A stretch of DNA of 64,000 bases from Corynebacterium sphenisci DSM 44792. GTDB taxonomy: Bacteria > Actinomycetota > Actinomycetes > Mycobacteriales > Mycobacteriaceae. Below the pieces are notes generated by a model that did not search any database, was not told the origin of the DNA, and was given only the letters and a program-made list of their open reading frames with translations. The stretch is from assembly GCF_001941505.1 (NCBI RefSeq), contig NZ_CP009248.1, positions 2,232,001-2,296,000 of the forward strand. The letters run 5' to 3'. The position numbers and the translations under genes are program-made. Positions 46,677 through 55,587 of the stretch are shown here, one piece after another (the first letter of the stretch is position 1; each line of letters starts with the position of its first letter).

Positions 46677-47246
46677 ATGGGCCATGAACAGGACGAACGC
46701 GATAACCCGGGGCGCCGGCCGGATGACACTGGCCACCTCCCCGCGGATCCGCGACATCGCGGAAACGGCGCACCGGCGCAACCGGACCCGGACCCAGCGG
46801 TCGTTCCAGAAGGTGGGGGACTCGATCCGCGTCGAGATCACCCGACGCTCCCAGGGCTGAACCACTCCCAAATCCGGTGGGAGGGCCCCATCCCCCCACC
46901 GGGTCTCCTCAAGGGATTCGACGACATCGTGCCCGGCGGTGCCGCACGCATCCTCGATGATGCGCATGAGAACGAGGTCCTCGACCGCGAAGTGACCCGG
47001 AAGTCCCTGTCCACGACCATCGGGCTGGAAATAGCGGGATTCATCGTGGCGGCGATCATCACCGCGACCTGCCTCATCCTCGCCTTCCAGAGCCTGCGGC
47101 TCTTCGAACCCCCCGAATCCATCGCCGGAACCGTCGTTTTCGGGCTCGGCGGCGCCACGCCCATCGTCCTCGGGTTCCTCCGTTACCGGCGATCCCCGGA
47201 TCACGACGACCCGCCATGGCCGCTCGGGGGGCAACCGGAAGCGTGA
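46677..47246 (+). CDS. DUF2335-like membrane protein
   Basis: A 189-residue frame whose second half matches the DUF2335 layout: EGPIPPPGLLKGFDDIVPGGA, a helix rich in charged residues (RILDDAHENEVLDREV), then two hydrophobic segments (about 110-135 and 145-165). DUF2335 proteins are small, frequently on mobile or phage-related DNA, of unknown role. AGGAAGG 6-7 nt before ATG 46677 supports this start, but the first 60 residues have poor third-position GC while the overlapping frame (46684-46860) is excellent, so the true start may lie later (for example near CTG 46854) or the gene may be frameshifted. Confidence 0.6.
   Translation: MGHEQDERDNPGRRPDDTGHLPADPRHRGNGAPAQPDPDPAVVPEGGGLDPRRDHPTLPGLNHSQIRWEGPIPPPGLLKGFDDIVPGGAARILDDAHENEVLDREVTRKSLSTTIGLEIAGFIVAAIITATCLILAFQSLRLFEPPESIAGTVVFGLGGATPIVLGFLRYRRSPDHDDPPWPLGGQPEA
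46684..46860 (+). CDS. Small basic protein overlapping the DUF2335 gene start
   Basis: A 58-residue basic frame (MNRTNAITRGAGRM ... SIRVEITRRSQG). More than 90% of its codons end in G or C, like real genes here, whereas the overlapping DUF2335 frame in the same stretch is near 65%. It uses the same ribosome binding site region. Its stop overlaps a CTG in the DUF2335 frame. It could be a true small gene coupled to DUF2335, or the original N-terminus of that protein separated by a frameshift. No family recognised. Confidence 0.5.
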   Translation: MNRTNAITRGAGRMTLATSPRIRDIAETAHRRNRTRTQRSFQKVGDSIRVEITRRSQG

Positions 47247-47397
47247 CGCCCCCGAGCGACGCACCGCCGATCCGGGCGTCCCGGTCGACTCGCCGTCCGG
47301 GTTCGCCCGCGCCTGTCGCCCGGGTCGGGCACCGGGCGTCGTGCCGCGGGCCCGGTGCGGTGCCGGCCGAGTGGGCGGTCCCGGTGGGCGGATAGAC

Positions 47398-47432
47398 GGG
47401 GCCCCCGCCGGCGGGTGCGCGGCGGGGGCCCC
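47398..47432. terminator. Bidirectional terminator-like hairpin
   Basis: Perfect 13-bp stem 47398-47410 / 47420-47432 (GGGGCCCCCGCCG type) with a 9-nt loop, 30 nt after the minus-strand acyl-CoA dehydrogenase stop and 150 nt after the DUF2335 gene. No T run. The remainder of 47247-47461 shows no gene. Confidence 0.6.
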
Positions 47433-47461
47433 GGGTGGTGCGGTGCGGGTGCGTCCCCGGG

Positions 47462-48670
47462 CTACTTCAGCTCCTTGGAGGACAGCCCCAGGGTGCGGCG
47501 GGCGACGACCAGCTGCTGGATCTGCTGGGTGCCCTCGAAGATGTCCAGGATCTTCGAGTCGCGGGACCACTTCTCCAGCAGGTTGCGCTCGGAGTAGCCG
47601 TAGGTGCCGCACAGCTCCACGGCCTTGAGGGTGATCTCCACCCCGGCGCGGCCGGCCTTGGCCTTGCACACGGAGGCCTCGACGGTGTTCGGCATCTTGT
47701 TGTCGGCCATCCACGCCGCGCGCAGGGCGAGCAGGTAGGCGGCCTCCCAGTCGGCCTCCAGGCGGACGTACTCCGCGGCGGCGGCGGACTGCGCGTAGGC
47801 GGGGGCGTCGTAGTTGATGACCACGCCGGCCTCCTCCAGGATGCGGCGCAGCTCCTCCAGGGCGGCCCGGGCGCAGCCGATGGCCATCCCGGCGACCAGC
47901 GGGCGGGTGTTGTCGAAGGTGGCCATGGCGCCGGCGAAGGACTTCTTGACGTCGATCTCCGGGGTGCCCAGCAGGTTCTCCTTCGGCACCCGGGCGTTGT
48001 CCAGGCGCAGCACCGCGGTGTCCGAGGCGCGGATGCCCAGCTTGTGCTCCAGGCGCTCCACGGTGAACCCGGGGGTGCCCTTCTTCACCAGGAAGGACTT
48101 GATGGCGGCGCGGCCCTTGGACTTGTCCAGGGTGGCCCAGACCACCACGGAGTCGGCGCGCTCGCCGGCGGTGACGAAGATCTTCTCCCCGTTGAGCACG
48201 TACTCGTCGCCGTCGAGCTTGGCGGTGGTGGACACCGCCGAGGAGTCGGAGCCGAAGGAGGGCTCGGTGATGGCCATCGCGGCCCAGGTCTTGCCGAAGC
48301 GCTCCAGCTGCTCATCGGTGGCCACCGCGGCGATCGCGGAGTTGCCCAGGCCCTGGTAGGGCATGGACAGGGTCATGGCGACATCGCCCCAGCAGGTCTC
48401 GATGACGTTGAGCAGGCTGGCCATGTTGCCGCCGTTGCGGATGCCCTCCTGCTTCTTCTTCTCGTCGCCGCGGCCGCCCTTGGCCCCGGAGAAGGCCTTG
48501 CCGCCGTCGGCCATGCCCTCCATCATCGAGGCGAGGGTGTCGAGTTCGCGGGGGTACTCGTGCTCGGCGAGGTCGTACTTGCGGGAGATGGGCCGGAAGA
48601 TCTCGGCGGCGGCCTGATGGGCCTGGTTGGCGCCCGCCTTGAGGAACTTCGGCAGTTCGAGGTTGATCAT
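47462..48670 (-). CDS. Acyl-CoA dehydrogenase, FadE23-like
   Basis: FAD-dependent first step of beta-oxidation. The 402-residue protein has the acyl-CoA dehydrogenase blocks MAITEPSFGSDSSAV (FAD/substrate) and DIFEGTQQIQ (C-terminal, Glu before GTQ). Length and pairing with a 468-residue partner match mycobacterial FadE23 (about 401 aa) and FadE24 (about 468 aa), as I recall them. ATG 48670 is 37 nt after the partner gene's stop, so both lie in one operon and may form a heteromeric enzyme as other mycobacterial FadE pairs do. Confidence 0.88.
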   Translation of the reverse strand: MINLELPKFLKAGANQAHQAAAEIFRPISRKYDLAEHEYPRELDTLASMMEGMADGGKAFSGAKGGRGDEKKKQEGIRNGGNMASLLNVIETCWGDVAMTLSMPYQGLGNSAIAAVATDEQLERFGKTWAAMAITEPSFGSDSSAVSTTAKLDGDEYVLNGEKIFVTAGERADSVVVWATLDKSKGRAAIKSFLVKKGTPGFTVERLEHKLGIRASDTAVLRLDNARVPKENLLGTPEIDVKKSFAGAMATFDNTRPLVAGMAIGCARAALEELRRILEEAGVVINYDAPAYAQSAAAAEYVRLEADWEAAYLLALRAAWMADNKMPNTVEASVCKAKAGRAGVEITLKAVELCGTYGYSERNLLEKWSRDSKILDIFEGTQQIQQLVVARRTLGLSSKELK

Positions 48671-48707
48671 GTTCTTGGTCCTCTTCGTGGGTTCTCGTAG
48701 GCGGGGG

Positions 48708-50114
48708 TTACAGGACGACGACGCCCTCGGCGACGCCGATGGCGCGGAGATCCCGGTACCAGCGCTCCACCGGGTGCTCCTTGGTGTAGCCGTGGCCGCC
48801 GAGCAGCTGCACGCCGTCGGAGCCGATCTTCATGCCCTTCTCCGCGGCGAAGCGCTTGGCCAGGCCGGCCTCGCGGGCGAAGCCCAGGCCCTGGTCGGCG
48901 CGGGAGCAGCCGCGGAGGGTGATCATGCGCAGGCCGTCGAGCTCGATCTTGATGTCGGCGACCATGAAGGCCACCGCCTGGCGGTGCGAGATCGGCTCGC
49001 CGAAGGCCTCGCGCTCGTTGACGTAGGGGATGACGTAGTCGAGCACCGCCTGGGCGGTGCCGCAGGCCAGGGCGGCCCAGCCGAGCCGGGAGCGGCGCAC
49101 GATGTCCCGGTAGGCCTCGGTGGCGTCCTCCCCGGAGTCGCCGTCGACGGCGCCGGCGCCGCCGAGGATGTTCGACGCGGGCACCCGGACGTCCTTGAGC
49201 ACCAGCCGGCCCAGCGCGGCGCCGCGCAGGCCCATGGAGGGATCCGCCTCGACGTGCAGGCCCTCGGTGTCGGATTCGACGATGACCAGCACCGGCTTGC
49301 CGTCGAGCTGCACGCCGACGATGAAGAGCTCCGCGGCGCCGGCGTTGGGCACCAGGGACTTCACCCCGTCGAGGACGAGCTCGTCGCCCTCGCGGCGGGC
49401 GGTGGCCTCCGGGGTCAGCGCGTCGAACAGGGGCCGCGGCTCGGCGATGACCACCGCGGCGGCGGGCACGTCCTCCCCGGCGAAGGCCGGCAGGTAGGTC
49501 TTCTGCTGCTCATCGGAGCCGTAGGCGGTGAGCGCGGCGGCGACGCCGGCCGGGGCCAGGGTGGCCACCGCCAGGCCCATGTCGCCGTGCGCCAGGGCCT
49601 CGGCGACGAGGGCGTTGGTGGTGACGTCGGCTCCGGTGGCGATGCCCTCGAAGGCCTCGGGGACGTTGATCAGGGTGACGCCGAGCTCGGCGGCCTCGGC
49701 GGCGAGGGTCTCCGGGGGCGCGGCCTTGGCGTCGCATTCGGCGGCGACCTCACGCAGCCGGGACCCGGCGAACTCCTTCACCGTGTCCACGATCATCTGC
49801 TGATCCTCGGAGGGGGTGAGGGAGAACATCTGCTTCTGCTTGGCCTCGAAGGCGGCCTGCGCCTCGGCGGCGGGGCGCTCCGGCTTATCGCCGCCCCGGA
49901 CCTTCTTGAACTGCCGGTTCGCCGCGCCGAGGGTCTTGAACCCCGACTTGGTGGACTGGTAGAGGACGCGATCGATCTTCGGCTGCAGGTCATGCTTCAC
50001 CGCGAAGTCGGATCCCGTCAGGGAGGTCAGGAACCGCATGGCGGCGCCGATGGCGTCGCGCCCGGGATTGTTGCGCCCGACCGTGGAGTCCTCGCGATTG
50101 CTCTTGTCGCTCAT
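48708..50114 (-). CDS. Acyl-CoA dehydrogenase, FadE24-like
   Basis: A 468-residue acyl-CoA dehydrogenase with an N-terminal extension of about 90 residues (RFLTSLTGSDFAVKHDLQPK ... KKVRGGDKPERP) before the usual helical domain. The C-terminal domain has LLGGHGYTKEHPVERWYRDLR, the standard ACAD end. The typical catalytic Glu position (EGT) is replaced, so catalysis may depend on the partner subunit. First gene of the pair; ATG 50114. An imperfect palindrome lies about 30 nt upstream. Confidence 0.88.
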   Translation of the reverse strand: MSDKSNREDSTVGRNNPGRDAIGAAMRFLTSLTGSDFAVKHDLQPKIDRVLYQSTKSGFKTLGAANRQFKKVRGGDKPERPAAEAQAAFEAKQKQMFSLTPSEDQQMIVDTVKEFAGSRLREVAAECDAKAAPPETLAAEAAELGVTLINVPEAFEGIATGADVTTNALVAEALAHGDMGLAVATLAPAGVAAALTAYGSDEQQKTYLPAFAGEDVPAAAVVIAEPRPLFDALTPEATARREGDELVLDGVKSLVPNAGAAELFIVGVQLDGKPVLVIVESDTEGLHVEADPSMGLRGAALGRLVLKDVRVPASNILGGAGAVDGDSGEDATEAYRDIVRRSRLGWAALACGTAQAVLDYVIPYVNEREAFGEPISHRQAVAFMVADIKIELDGLRMITLRGCSRADQGLGFAREAGLAKRFAAEKGMKIGSDGVQLLGGHGYTKEHPVERWYRDLRAIGVAEGVVVL

Positions 50115-50142
50115 GGGGGGTCATGGCCTTTCCGTCAGAACT

Positions 50143-50185
50143 GTTACCCGGATAACCATAAACATATGACGTGACGCGTGTCACG
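50143..50185 (-). promoter_or_regulatory. Operator-like palindromes of the acyl-CoA dehydrogenase operon
   Basis: GTTACCCGGATAAC (50143-50156) is a 14-bp palindrome with one mismatched pair. Next to it on the minus strand is TATGGT, a plausible -10. CGTGACGCGTGTCACG (50170-50185) has 6-bp arms. Both sit where a TetR-type fatty-acid repressor could act (inference). Confidence 0.45.
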
Positions 50186-50287
50186 CTAGCGCCCGGATCG
50201 GCGCATGCGCGCAGGACACCGGGGGTGGAAAACGCCCAGGGCACCCCCGTTCGCCGGTGCGGCGCCGGCGCCGGCCGGCCGGTGCGG

Positions 50288-50329
50288 GGGAGTGTTCCCG
50301 TGGGGCCCGCCGCGGCCGCGCCCTGGCGT
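50288..50329 (+). promoter_or_regulatory. Palindromic box 24 nt before a TGGCGT hexamer (copy 3 of 3)
   Basis: GGGAGTGTTCCC (50288-50299), 24 nt, TGGCGT (50324-50329), then 7 nt to ATG 50337. Spacing equals copies 1 and 2; box and -10 have diverged slightly. The bases just before the hexamer (GCGCCC) also match copy 2. Confidence 0.5.
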
Positions 50330-50336
50330 CGGCGGC

Positions 50337-50798
50337 ATGAGCACCGCACCTGATCGACGCATCCGACGACCGCCGCGGACCGCGGCCCCGGCCGTGGCGG
50401 CCGCCGCGACGGCCGCGGCCCTCGCCGCCTGCGGTTCGGCCGATCCCCCGGACGACGAGGGCTTCTACGCGCTGAGCCTGGACTACTACAACGCGAAGGC
50501 CACCGGCGACGTCGATGCCCTGCTGGAACTGACCTGCGAGGACTCCGCGCTGCACGTGGAGTACGCCCGGCACGGCGCCGAACCCCGGGAGAACGCGGAC
50601 CCCCACGGCTCCTTCGCCGAACGCGGCGGGGTGCGGCACACCACCGTCGACGGGGATCCGGAGGGCGCCTTCGTGGTCTTCGGCCGGGTCCGCGCCGACG
50701 GTCCCCAGCTGGGCTTCGAATGGCGCCGGGTGGCGCCGGATTCCGGCGAGTACTGCCTGCGGAACTACGAGTGGGACTACTACGAGGGCTTCTACTGA
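50337..50798 (+). CDS. Small lipoprotein
   Basis: A 153-residue predicted lipoprotein: Arg-rich start, Ala-rich hydrophobic stretch and lipobox LAAC (about Cys32). The mature part (YALSLDYYNAKATGDVDALLEL ... CEDSALHVEYARHG) has an NTF2/SnoaL-like start, the layout of several actinobacterial lipoproteins with DUF4878-type domains. The gene lacks a Shine-Dalgarno and starts 7 nt after the -10-like hexamer. Convergent with lysS; a CCCGCCGCGGCGGG palindrome lies in the 31-nt gap. Confidence 0.7.
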   Translation: MSTAPDRRIRRPPRTAAPAVAAAATAAALAACGSADPPDDEGFYALSLDYYNAKATGDVDALLELTCEDSALHVEYARHGAEPRENADPHGSFAERGGVRHTTVDGDPEGAFVVFGRVRADGPQLGFEWRRVAPDSGEYCLRNYEWDYYEGFY

Positions 50799-50829
50799 GC
50801 CGGACCCGCCGCGGCGGGCCCGGGCCGGT

Positions 50830-52374
50830 TCAGGAGTCGCGTTCGGGCTTCACCGTGGGGAAGAGCACCGTCTCCCGGATGCCCAGGCCGGTGAAGGCCA
50901 TGAGCAGCCGGTCGATGCCCATGCCGACCCCGGTGGTCGGCGGCATGCCCTGCTCCATGGCGTGCAGGAAGTCCTCGTCGAGGACCATCGCCTCCTCGTC
51001 GCCGCCGGCGGCCAGGCGGGCCTGGTCGGCGAAGCGCTCCCGCTGCACCACCGGGTCCACCAGCTCGGAGTAGCCGGTGGCCAGCTCGAAGCCGCGCACG
51101 TAGAGATCCCACTTCTCGGTCACCCCGGGCTTGTCCCGGTGCTGCCGGGTCAGCGGGGAGGTCTCCACGGGGAAGTCCCGGACGAACACCGGGCCGTGCA
51201 GCCGATCGGCGCACAGGTGCTCCCACAGCTCCTCGACGAGCTTGCCGTGGCCCCAGCCGCCGTCGGCGGGCACGGCCAGGCCGACCCGGTCGGCCAGCGC
51301 CCTCAGCTCGGCGACGGTGGAGTCGATGGTGACCGCCGCCTCCCCGGGGTGCTTGGCGGCGAGCGCCTCGTTGAGCGAGGGGTACATCTCCAGCTGCGGC
51401 CACTCGCCGCCGAAGTCGTATTCGGCGCCGTCGGCCAGGGTCACCGTGGTGGAGCCGAAGACCTCCTCGCAGACCTCCTGGATCACCTCGCGCACGGTGC
51501 GCGCGGAATCGTCGTAGGTGCCGTAGGCCTGGTAGTACTCCAGCATCGCGAACTCGGGGCTGTGGGAGGAGTCGATGCCCTCGTTGCGGAAGTTGCGGTT
51601 GATCTCGAAGACCCGCTCCAGGCCGCCGACCACGCACCGCTTGAGGTACAGCTCGGGGGCGATCCGCAGGTACAGGTCCAGGTCGAGGGCGTTGGAGCGG
51701 GTGACGAAGGGCCGGGCGGCGGCCCCGCCGTGCAGGGTCTGCAGCATCGGCGTCTCCACCTCGAGGAAGCCGCGGCGCTCCAGGGCGTGCCGCAGCGCCC
51801 GGATCACCTTGATCCGGGTCAGCGCGGTGCGCCGGGCCGCCGGGCGCATGATGAGGTCGGTGTAGCGGTGCCGCACCCGGGTGTCCTCGCTCATCTCCTT
51901 GTGCGCCACCGGCAGCGGGCGCAGCGCCTTGGCGGCCATGGCCCATGCGGTGGCCATCACGGACAGCTCCCCGCGCCGGGAGGAGATCACCCGGCCGGTG
52001 ACGGTGATGAAGTCGCCGAGGTCGACGTCCGCCTTGAAGTCCGCGAGCCGCCCCTCGCCGACCTCCCGGAGGCTGAGCATCGCCTGCAGCTGGGTGCCGT
52101 CGCCCTCCTGCAGGGTGGCGAAGCAGAGCTTGCCGGTGGTGCGCACGAAGATCACCCGGCCCACCACGGTGACCACGTCGTCGGTCTCCTGGCCCGCCTC
52201 GAGGCTCCCCCAGCCGGCGCGCACCTCGGCGAGGGTGTGCGTGCGCGGCACCGCCACCGGGTAGGGGTCGGTGCCCTCGGCGAGCAGCCGGTCGCGCTTG
52301 GCGCGGCGCACCTTCAGCTGCTCGGGCAGATCATCGGCGGCGGGGTTCTGGGCGGGGTTCGTCTGCTCGGTCAC
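50830..52374 (-). CDS. lysS: Lysyl-tRNA synthetase, class II
   Basis: Charges tRNA-Lys. The 514-residue protein has the OB-fold anticodon-binding domain ([27 protein letters not shown]), motif 1 ([12 protein letters not shown]), motif 2 ([15 protein letters not shown]) and motif 3 ([15 protein letters not shown]). Normal length. GTG 52374 has TACCCT 8 nt upstream and no Shine-Dalgarno; TTG 52383 is an alternative. In M. tuberculosis lysS lies close to clpC1, here 33 kb away. Confidence 0.97.
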   Translation of the reverse strand: MTEQTNPAQNPAADDLPEQLKVRRAKRDRLLAEGTDPYPVAVPRTHTLAEVRAGWGSLEAGQETDDVVTVVGRVIFVRTTGKLCFATLQEGDGTQLQAMLSLREVGEGRLADFKADVDLGDFITVTGRVISSRRGELSVMATAWAMAAKALRPLPVAHKEMSEDTRVRHRYTDLIMRPAARRTALTRIKVIRALRHALERRGFLEVETPMLQTLHGGAAARPFVTRSNALDLDLYLRIAPELYLKRCVVGGLERVFEINRNFRNEGIDSSHSPEFAMLEYYQAYGTYDDSARTVREVIQEVCEEVFGSTTVTLADGAEYDFGGEWPQLEMYPSLNEALAAKHPGEAAVTIDSTVAELRALADRVGLAVPADGGWGHGKLVEELWEHLCADRLHGPVFVRDFPVETSPLTRQHRDKPGVTEKWDLYVRGFELATGYSELVDPVVQRERFADQARLAAGGDEEAMVLDEDFLHAMEQGMPPTTGVGMGIDRLLMAFTGLGIRETVLFPTVKPERDS

Positions 52375-52487
52375 GGCTGTCAAGGGTAGCCCACGGCCCG
52401 CGGCCCGGCGGTGGCGTGCCGGGGCCCGGCGCGGGGCCGTGCGCTGGGCCACGGGTGAACGGCGCGCAACCTGCGTAGCGTGTGGGC

Positions 52488-54110
52488 ATGCGGAGCTTCT
52501 TCGATGACACCGGGACCGTCTTCGATCTGGGCCTGGCCGGCCTCGTGGCCGGCCGGGAGGACATCCACCGGGATCCGGGCGGGTTCCTCGCCCTCGACGA
52601 TCCCGGTCCCGGGGTGGCGGTGCTCTCCGGCGGCGGCAGCGGCCATGAGCCGCTGCACGCCGGGTTCCTCGGCCGCGGGATGCTCGCCGCGGTATGCCCC
52701 GGCCGGGTGTTCACCTCCCCCAACGCCCGCCAGATCCTCGCCGCCACCCGGGCCGTGGACCGGGGCGCCGGGGTGCTGCACGTGGTGAAGAACTACACGG
52801 GGGACGTGATGAACTTCGGGGTGGCCGCCCGGCTCGCCGCCGCGGAGGGGATCCGGGTGGAGACGGTGCTGGTCGCCGATGACCTGGCCACCTCCCTCGG
52901 CGACTCCGGCGGGGAGGGTTCCGGACCGGGCCGCCGCGGCACCGCGGCGACGATCCTGGTGGAGAAGGCCTGCGGGGCGGCGGCCGCCCGCGGCGCGGAT
53001 CTCGACGAGGTGGCGCGGGTGGGCCGCCGGGTCGCCGCCGGCGCGGCCTCCCTGGCGGTCTCCGTCGGCGGGGCCGGGGTGCCCGGCGGGGCGGGGTCGC
53101 TGGGGCTCGGCGCCGACGAGGTCGAATTCGGCGTGGGCATCCACGGGGAACGCGGCGTGGAGCGCCGGAACCGGCGCGATATCCGGGAGGCGGTGGCCGA
53201 CATGGTCGCCGCGGCCCATGCCGCGGCGGGCTGCCCCGATCGGTGCCTGCTCCTGGTCAACGGCCTCGGCGGGCTCGCCGGCCTGGAGCTCTCCGCGATC
53301 CTGGGCCTGGCCGCGGGGGCCCTGGCCGACCGCGGCGCGCGGGTGGCGCGCACCATGTGCGGCGATTTCGTCACCGCCTGGGCGATGCCCGGGTTCTCGG
53401 TGACCGTGCTGGGCGTGGACGATGAGCTGCTGGGGCTGCTCGACGAGCCCACCACCGCGCCCGGCTGGGCGGCCCCGGCCCGCTGGCGCGGGGCGGCCGC
53501 CCCGGCCGCGGACGGGGACCCCGCCCCGGCGCGGGCCCGGGGCCCGGTCCAGGCCGAGCTCACCGCATGGCGGGATCGGGTGCTCGCGGCCCGCGATGAG
53601 CTCACCGAACTCGACCGCAGGGCCGGCGACGGCGATTTCGGGGACAACATGGCCGCCGCGCTGGGCGCCGTGCCCTCGCCGCTGCGCGGTGATCTGGCCG
53701 GGGCGCTGGGCGCCCTCGGCGAGTCCTACCTGGTGCACGCCGGGGGCACCTCCGGGGCGGTGTTCGGCCTGTTCCTGTCCACGATGGCCGCCCGCGCCGG
53801 GGCGGCGGCGGGCCCGGCGGAGGCGGATCTGGCGGCGCTGGCCCGCGCCGGCCTGGACGCGGTCGTCGATCTCGGCGGCGCCCGGGTGGGCGACGGCACC
53901 GTGGTCGACGCGATCGAGCCGGCGGTGCGCGCCCTGGAGGAGGGCGCGGCTCCGGCGGCCGCGGCGGAGGCGGCCCGCGCGGGCGCCGCGGCGACCGCCG
54001 ACCTCGTCGCCGGCAAGGGCCGGGCCAGCTACGTCGGGGAGGCCGCCCGCGGCGTGCTGGATCCCGGCGCGCTGGTCATGGCGTGGTTCTTCGAGGAGCT
54101 CGCCGGCTAG
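52488..54110 (+). CDS. ATP-dependent dihydroxyacetone kinase (DhaK-DhaL fusion)
   Basis: Phosphorylates dihydroxyacetone. The 540-residue protein joins a DhaK domain (1-325: [25 protein letters not shown], and GIHGERG with the His that forms the hemiaminal with substrate) to a DhaL ATP-binding domain (about 355-540: [14 protein letters not shown] with Mg2+-binding Asp residues, [11 protein letters not shown]). Fusion means ATP is used directly rather than through PTS subunit DhaM. TAGCGT 6 nt before ATG 52488 suggests a leaderless transcript divergent from lysS. It supports glycerol/dihydroxyacetone use. Confidence 0.93.
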   Translation: MRSFFDDTGTVFDLGLAGLVAGREDIHRDPGGFLALDDPGPGVAVLSGGGSGHEPLHAGFLGRGMLAAVCPGRVFTSPNARQILAATRAVDRGAGVLHVVKNYTGDVMNFGVAARLAAAEGIRVETVLVADDLATSLGDSGGEGSGPGRRGTAATILVEKACGAAAARGADLDEVARVGRRVAAGAASLAVSVGGAGVPGGAGSLGLGADEVEFGVGIHGERGVERRNRRDIREAVADMVAAAHAAAGCPDRCLLLVNGLGGLAGLELSAILGLAAGALADRGARVARTMCGDFVTAWAMPGFSVTVLGVDDELLGLLDEPTTAPGWAAPARWRGAAAPAADGDPAPARARGPVQAELTAWRDRVLAARDELTELDRRAGDGDFGDNMAAALGAVPSPLRGDLAGALGALGESYLVHAGGTSGAVFGLFLSTMAARAGAAAGPAEADLAALARAGLDAVVDLGGARVGDGTVVDAIEPAVRALEEGAAPAAAAEAARAGAAATADLVAGKGRASYVGEAARGVLDPGALVMAWFFEELAG

Positions 54111-54144
54111 GCCGGCGGCCGCGCCCCGGCGCCCGCCGCGGGGG

Positions 54145-54381
54145 CTAACGGGGCTCGACGCTGAACAGCTCCCCGGGGGTGCAGTCCAGGGCGTCGCAGA
54201 GCGCGGTGAGGGTGGAGAAGCGCACCGCCCGGGCCCGGTCGTTCTTCAGCACGGAGAGGTTCACCGTGCTGACCCCGACCAGCTCGGACAGGGCCCGCAG
54301 GGTGAGGTCCCGCTCCGCCAGCAGCCGGTCCAGGTGGCAGCGGACCCGGTGGCCCTCCTCCGGGGATGCCGGGGGCGCCAT
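54145..54381 (-). CDS. Small Xre-type regulator (YozG-like)
   Basis: A 78-residue helix-turn-helix protein (CHLDRLLAERDLTLRALSEL ... STVNLSVLKNDRARAVRFSTL and LCDALDCTPGELF). This length and sequence type is the small Cro/CI regulator found next to DUF2975 membrane proteins. The ATG overlaps the stop of the DUF2975 gene by 1 nt, so the two are co-translated. Probable target: the operon's own promoter. Confidence 0.88.
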   Translation of the reverse strand: MAPPASPEEGHRVRCHLDRLLAERDLTLRALSELVGVSTVNLSVLKNDRARAVRFSTLTALCDALDCTPGELFSVEPR

Positions 54382-54992
54382 CAGATGAGCCCCTCGGTGT
54401 CGCGCTCCAGCGCCCCCGCCCGGCGCAGCGCCACGCTGACCAGGGACAGCGTCATCACCGCGACATAGCAGGCGATGAAGGCGCCGGGCTCCATGGACCG
54501 CCCGGGCGGCTCGTCCAGGCCGAGATCGCGGGCCACCATGCCGGCGCCGAGCATGCCGAGGACCCCGGGGGCGACGAGGTACAGCAGCAGCGTCCAGCTC
54601 AGTGCGGTGAGCCACCGGTGGCACCCCAGGGTGAAGAACCCGCCGCGCAGGAAGACCCGGGTCAGCCCGGCCGCGCAGAGGATGAGCGCGGCGAGGATGG
54701 CCACCGCCGCCCAGTGCGCGGTCCACAGCACCGTGGCGGTGGAGTCGGCGATGAGCGCCCGGTCCACCATCCGGCCCCCGTCGAGCAGGGCCTGCGCGGG
54801 CGTCGTGCCGGCCCGGGCGGGGACGCCGCGGCCGTCGAGGAGGGGGCCGGCGGCGTAGTTGAGCAGCAGCAGCACCGCCAGGACCAGGGCGATGGCCGTG
54901 GCGGTGAGGTCCCGGCGCTCCTTGCGCGGGGATCGGGGGGTGGGGTAGCGGCGGTCCGCGACGGTGCCCGGGCCGGTGTGCTCGTCGTGCAT
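54381..54992 (-). CDS. DUF2975-like four-helix membrane protein
   Basis: A 203-residue protein with a charged cytoplasmic N-terminus and four transmembrane helices (about 35-55, 90-110, 125-145, 165-190). The layout, LRGGFFTLGCHRWL loop included, and the coupled Xre gene match DUF2975 pairs. Role unknown; these pairs resemble simple membrane-sensor/regulator units. GAGGAG six nt before ATG 54992 settles the start against upstream in-frame ATGs. Confidence 0.8.
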   Translation of the reverse strand: MHDEHTGPGTVADRRYPTPRSPRKERRDLTATAIALVLAVLLLLNYAAGPLLDGRGVPARAGTTPAQALLDGGRMVDRALIADSTATVLWTAHWAAVAILAALILCAAGLTRVFLRGGFFTLGCHRWLTALSWTLLLYLVAPGVLGMLGAGMVARDLGLDEPPGRSMEPGAFIACYVAVMTLSLVSVALRRAGALERDTEGLI

Positions 54993-55021
54993 GACGGTCT
55001 CCTCGGAGTCGGCGTGCGGGA

Positions 55022-55052
55022 TATCGATTCCCGATACCCCATCGATTATCGT
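55022..55052 (-). promoter_or_regulatory. Cluster of TATCG/CGATA half-sites upstream of the DUF2975/Xre pair
   Basis: On the minus strand CGATAATCGATGGGGTATCGGGAATCGATATC carries several CGATA/TATCG half-sites, among them TATCG-N5-CGATA (a 5-bp-arm palindrome). Placed 30-60 nt before the start, they are good candidates for Xre binding (inference). Confidence 0.45.
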
Positions 55053-55173
55053 CATGCTAGTGCGTAACCCCCCGGTGCGCAACGACTGTCGTTATGCCGC
55101 CTCCACGCCTCCCCCGGGGACGACGGCACCCGCCGTCCGGGCGGGCGGCGGGTGCGGGCGGGGCCGGTGGCGG

Positions 55174-55587
55174 CTACTCGGGCCGGCGCGGATCGCGCAG
55201 CCCGGAGTCGGCGGGCACGTCCGCCGGATCCCCGCCGGACTCCAGGATCCGGTTCTCCGCGTCGACGAAGATCACCCGGGGGCGGCGCTGCCGCGCCTCG
55301 GCCTCGTCCATCAGCCCGTAGCCGATGATGATCACCAGATCCCCGGGGCTGATCAGCCGGGCGGCGGCGCCGTTGATGGAGATGATCCCGCTGCCGCGCT
55401 CCCCCGTGATGCAGTAGGTGGTCAGCCGGTTGCCGTTGTCGATGTCCACGATGTCCACGGCCTCGCCCTCGAGCAGGTCCGCGGCCTCCATGAGATCGGC
55501 GTCGATGGTGCACGAGCCCACGTAGTGCAGATCCGCCTGGGTCACCGTGGCCCGGTGGATCTTGGATTTCAGCATGGTGCGGTGCAT
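55174..55587 (-). CDS. panD: Aspartate 1-decarboxylase precursor
   Basis: Makes beta-alanine for pantothenate. The 137-residue proenzyme starts [20 protein letters not shown]; the self-cleavage site Gly24-Ser25 ([11 protein letters not shown]) that yields the pyruvoyl cofactor is intact, and [14 protein letters not shown] is conserved. It overlaps the panC stop by 1 nt. Same order as M. tuberculosis panC-panD. Confidence 0.96.
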   Translation of the reverse strand: MHRTMLKSKIHRATVTQADLHYVGSCTIDADLMEAADLLEGEAVDIVDIDNGNRLTTYCITGERGSGIISINGAAARLISPGDLVIIIGYGLMDEAEARQRRPRVIFVDAENRILESGGDPADVPADSGLRDPRRPE

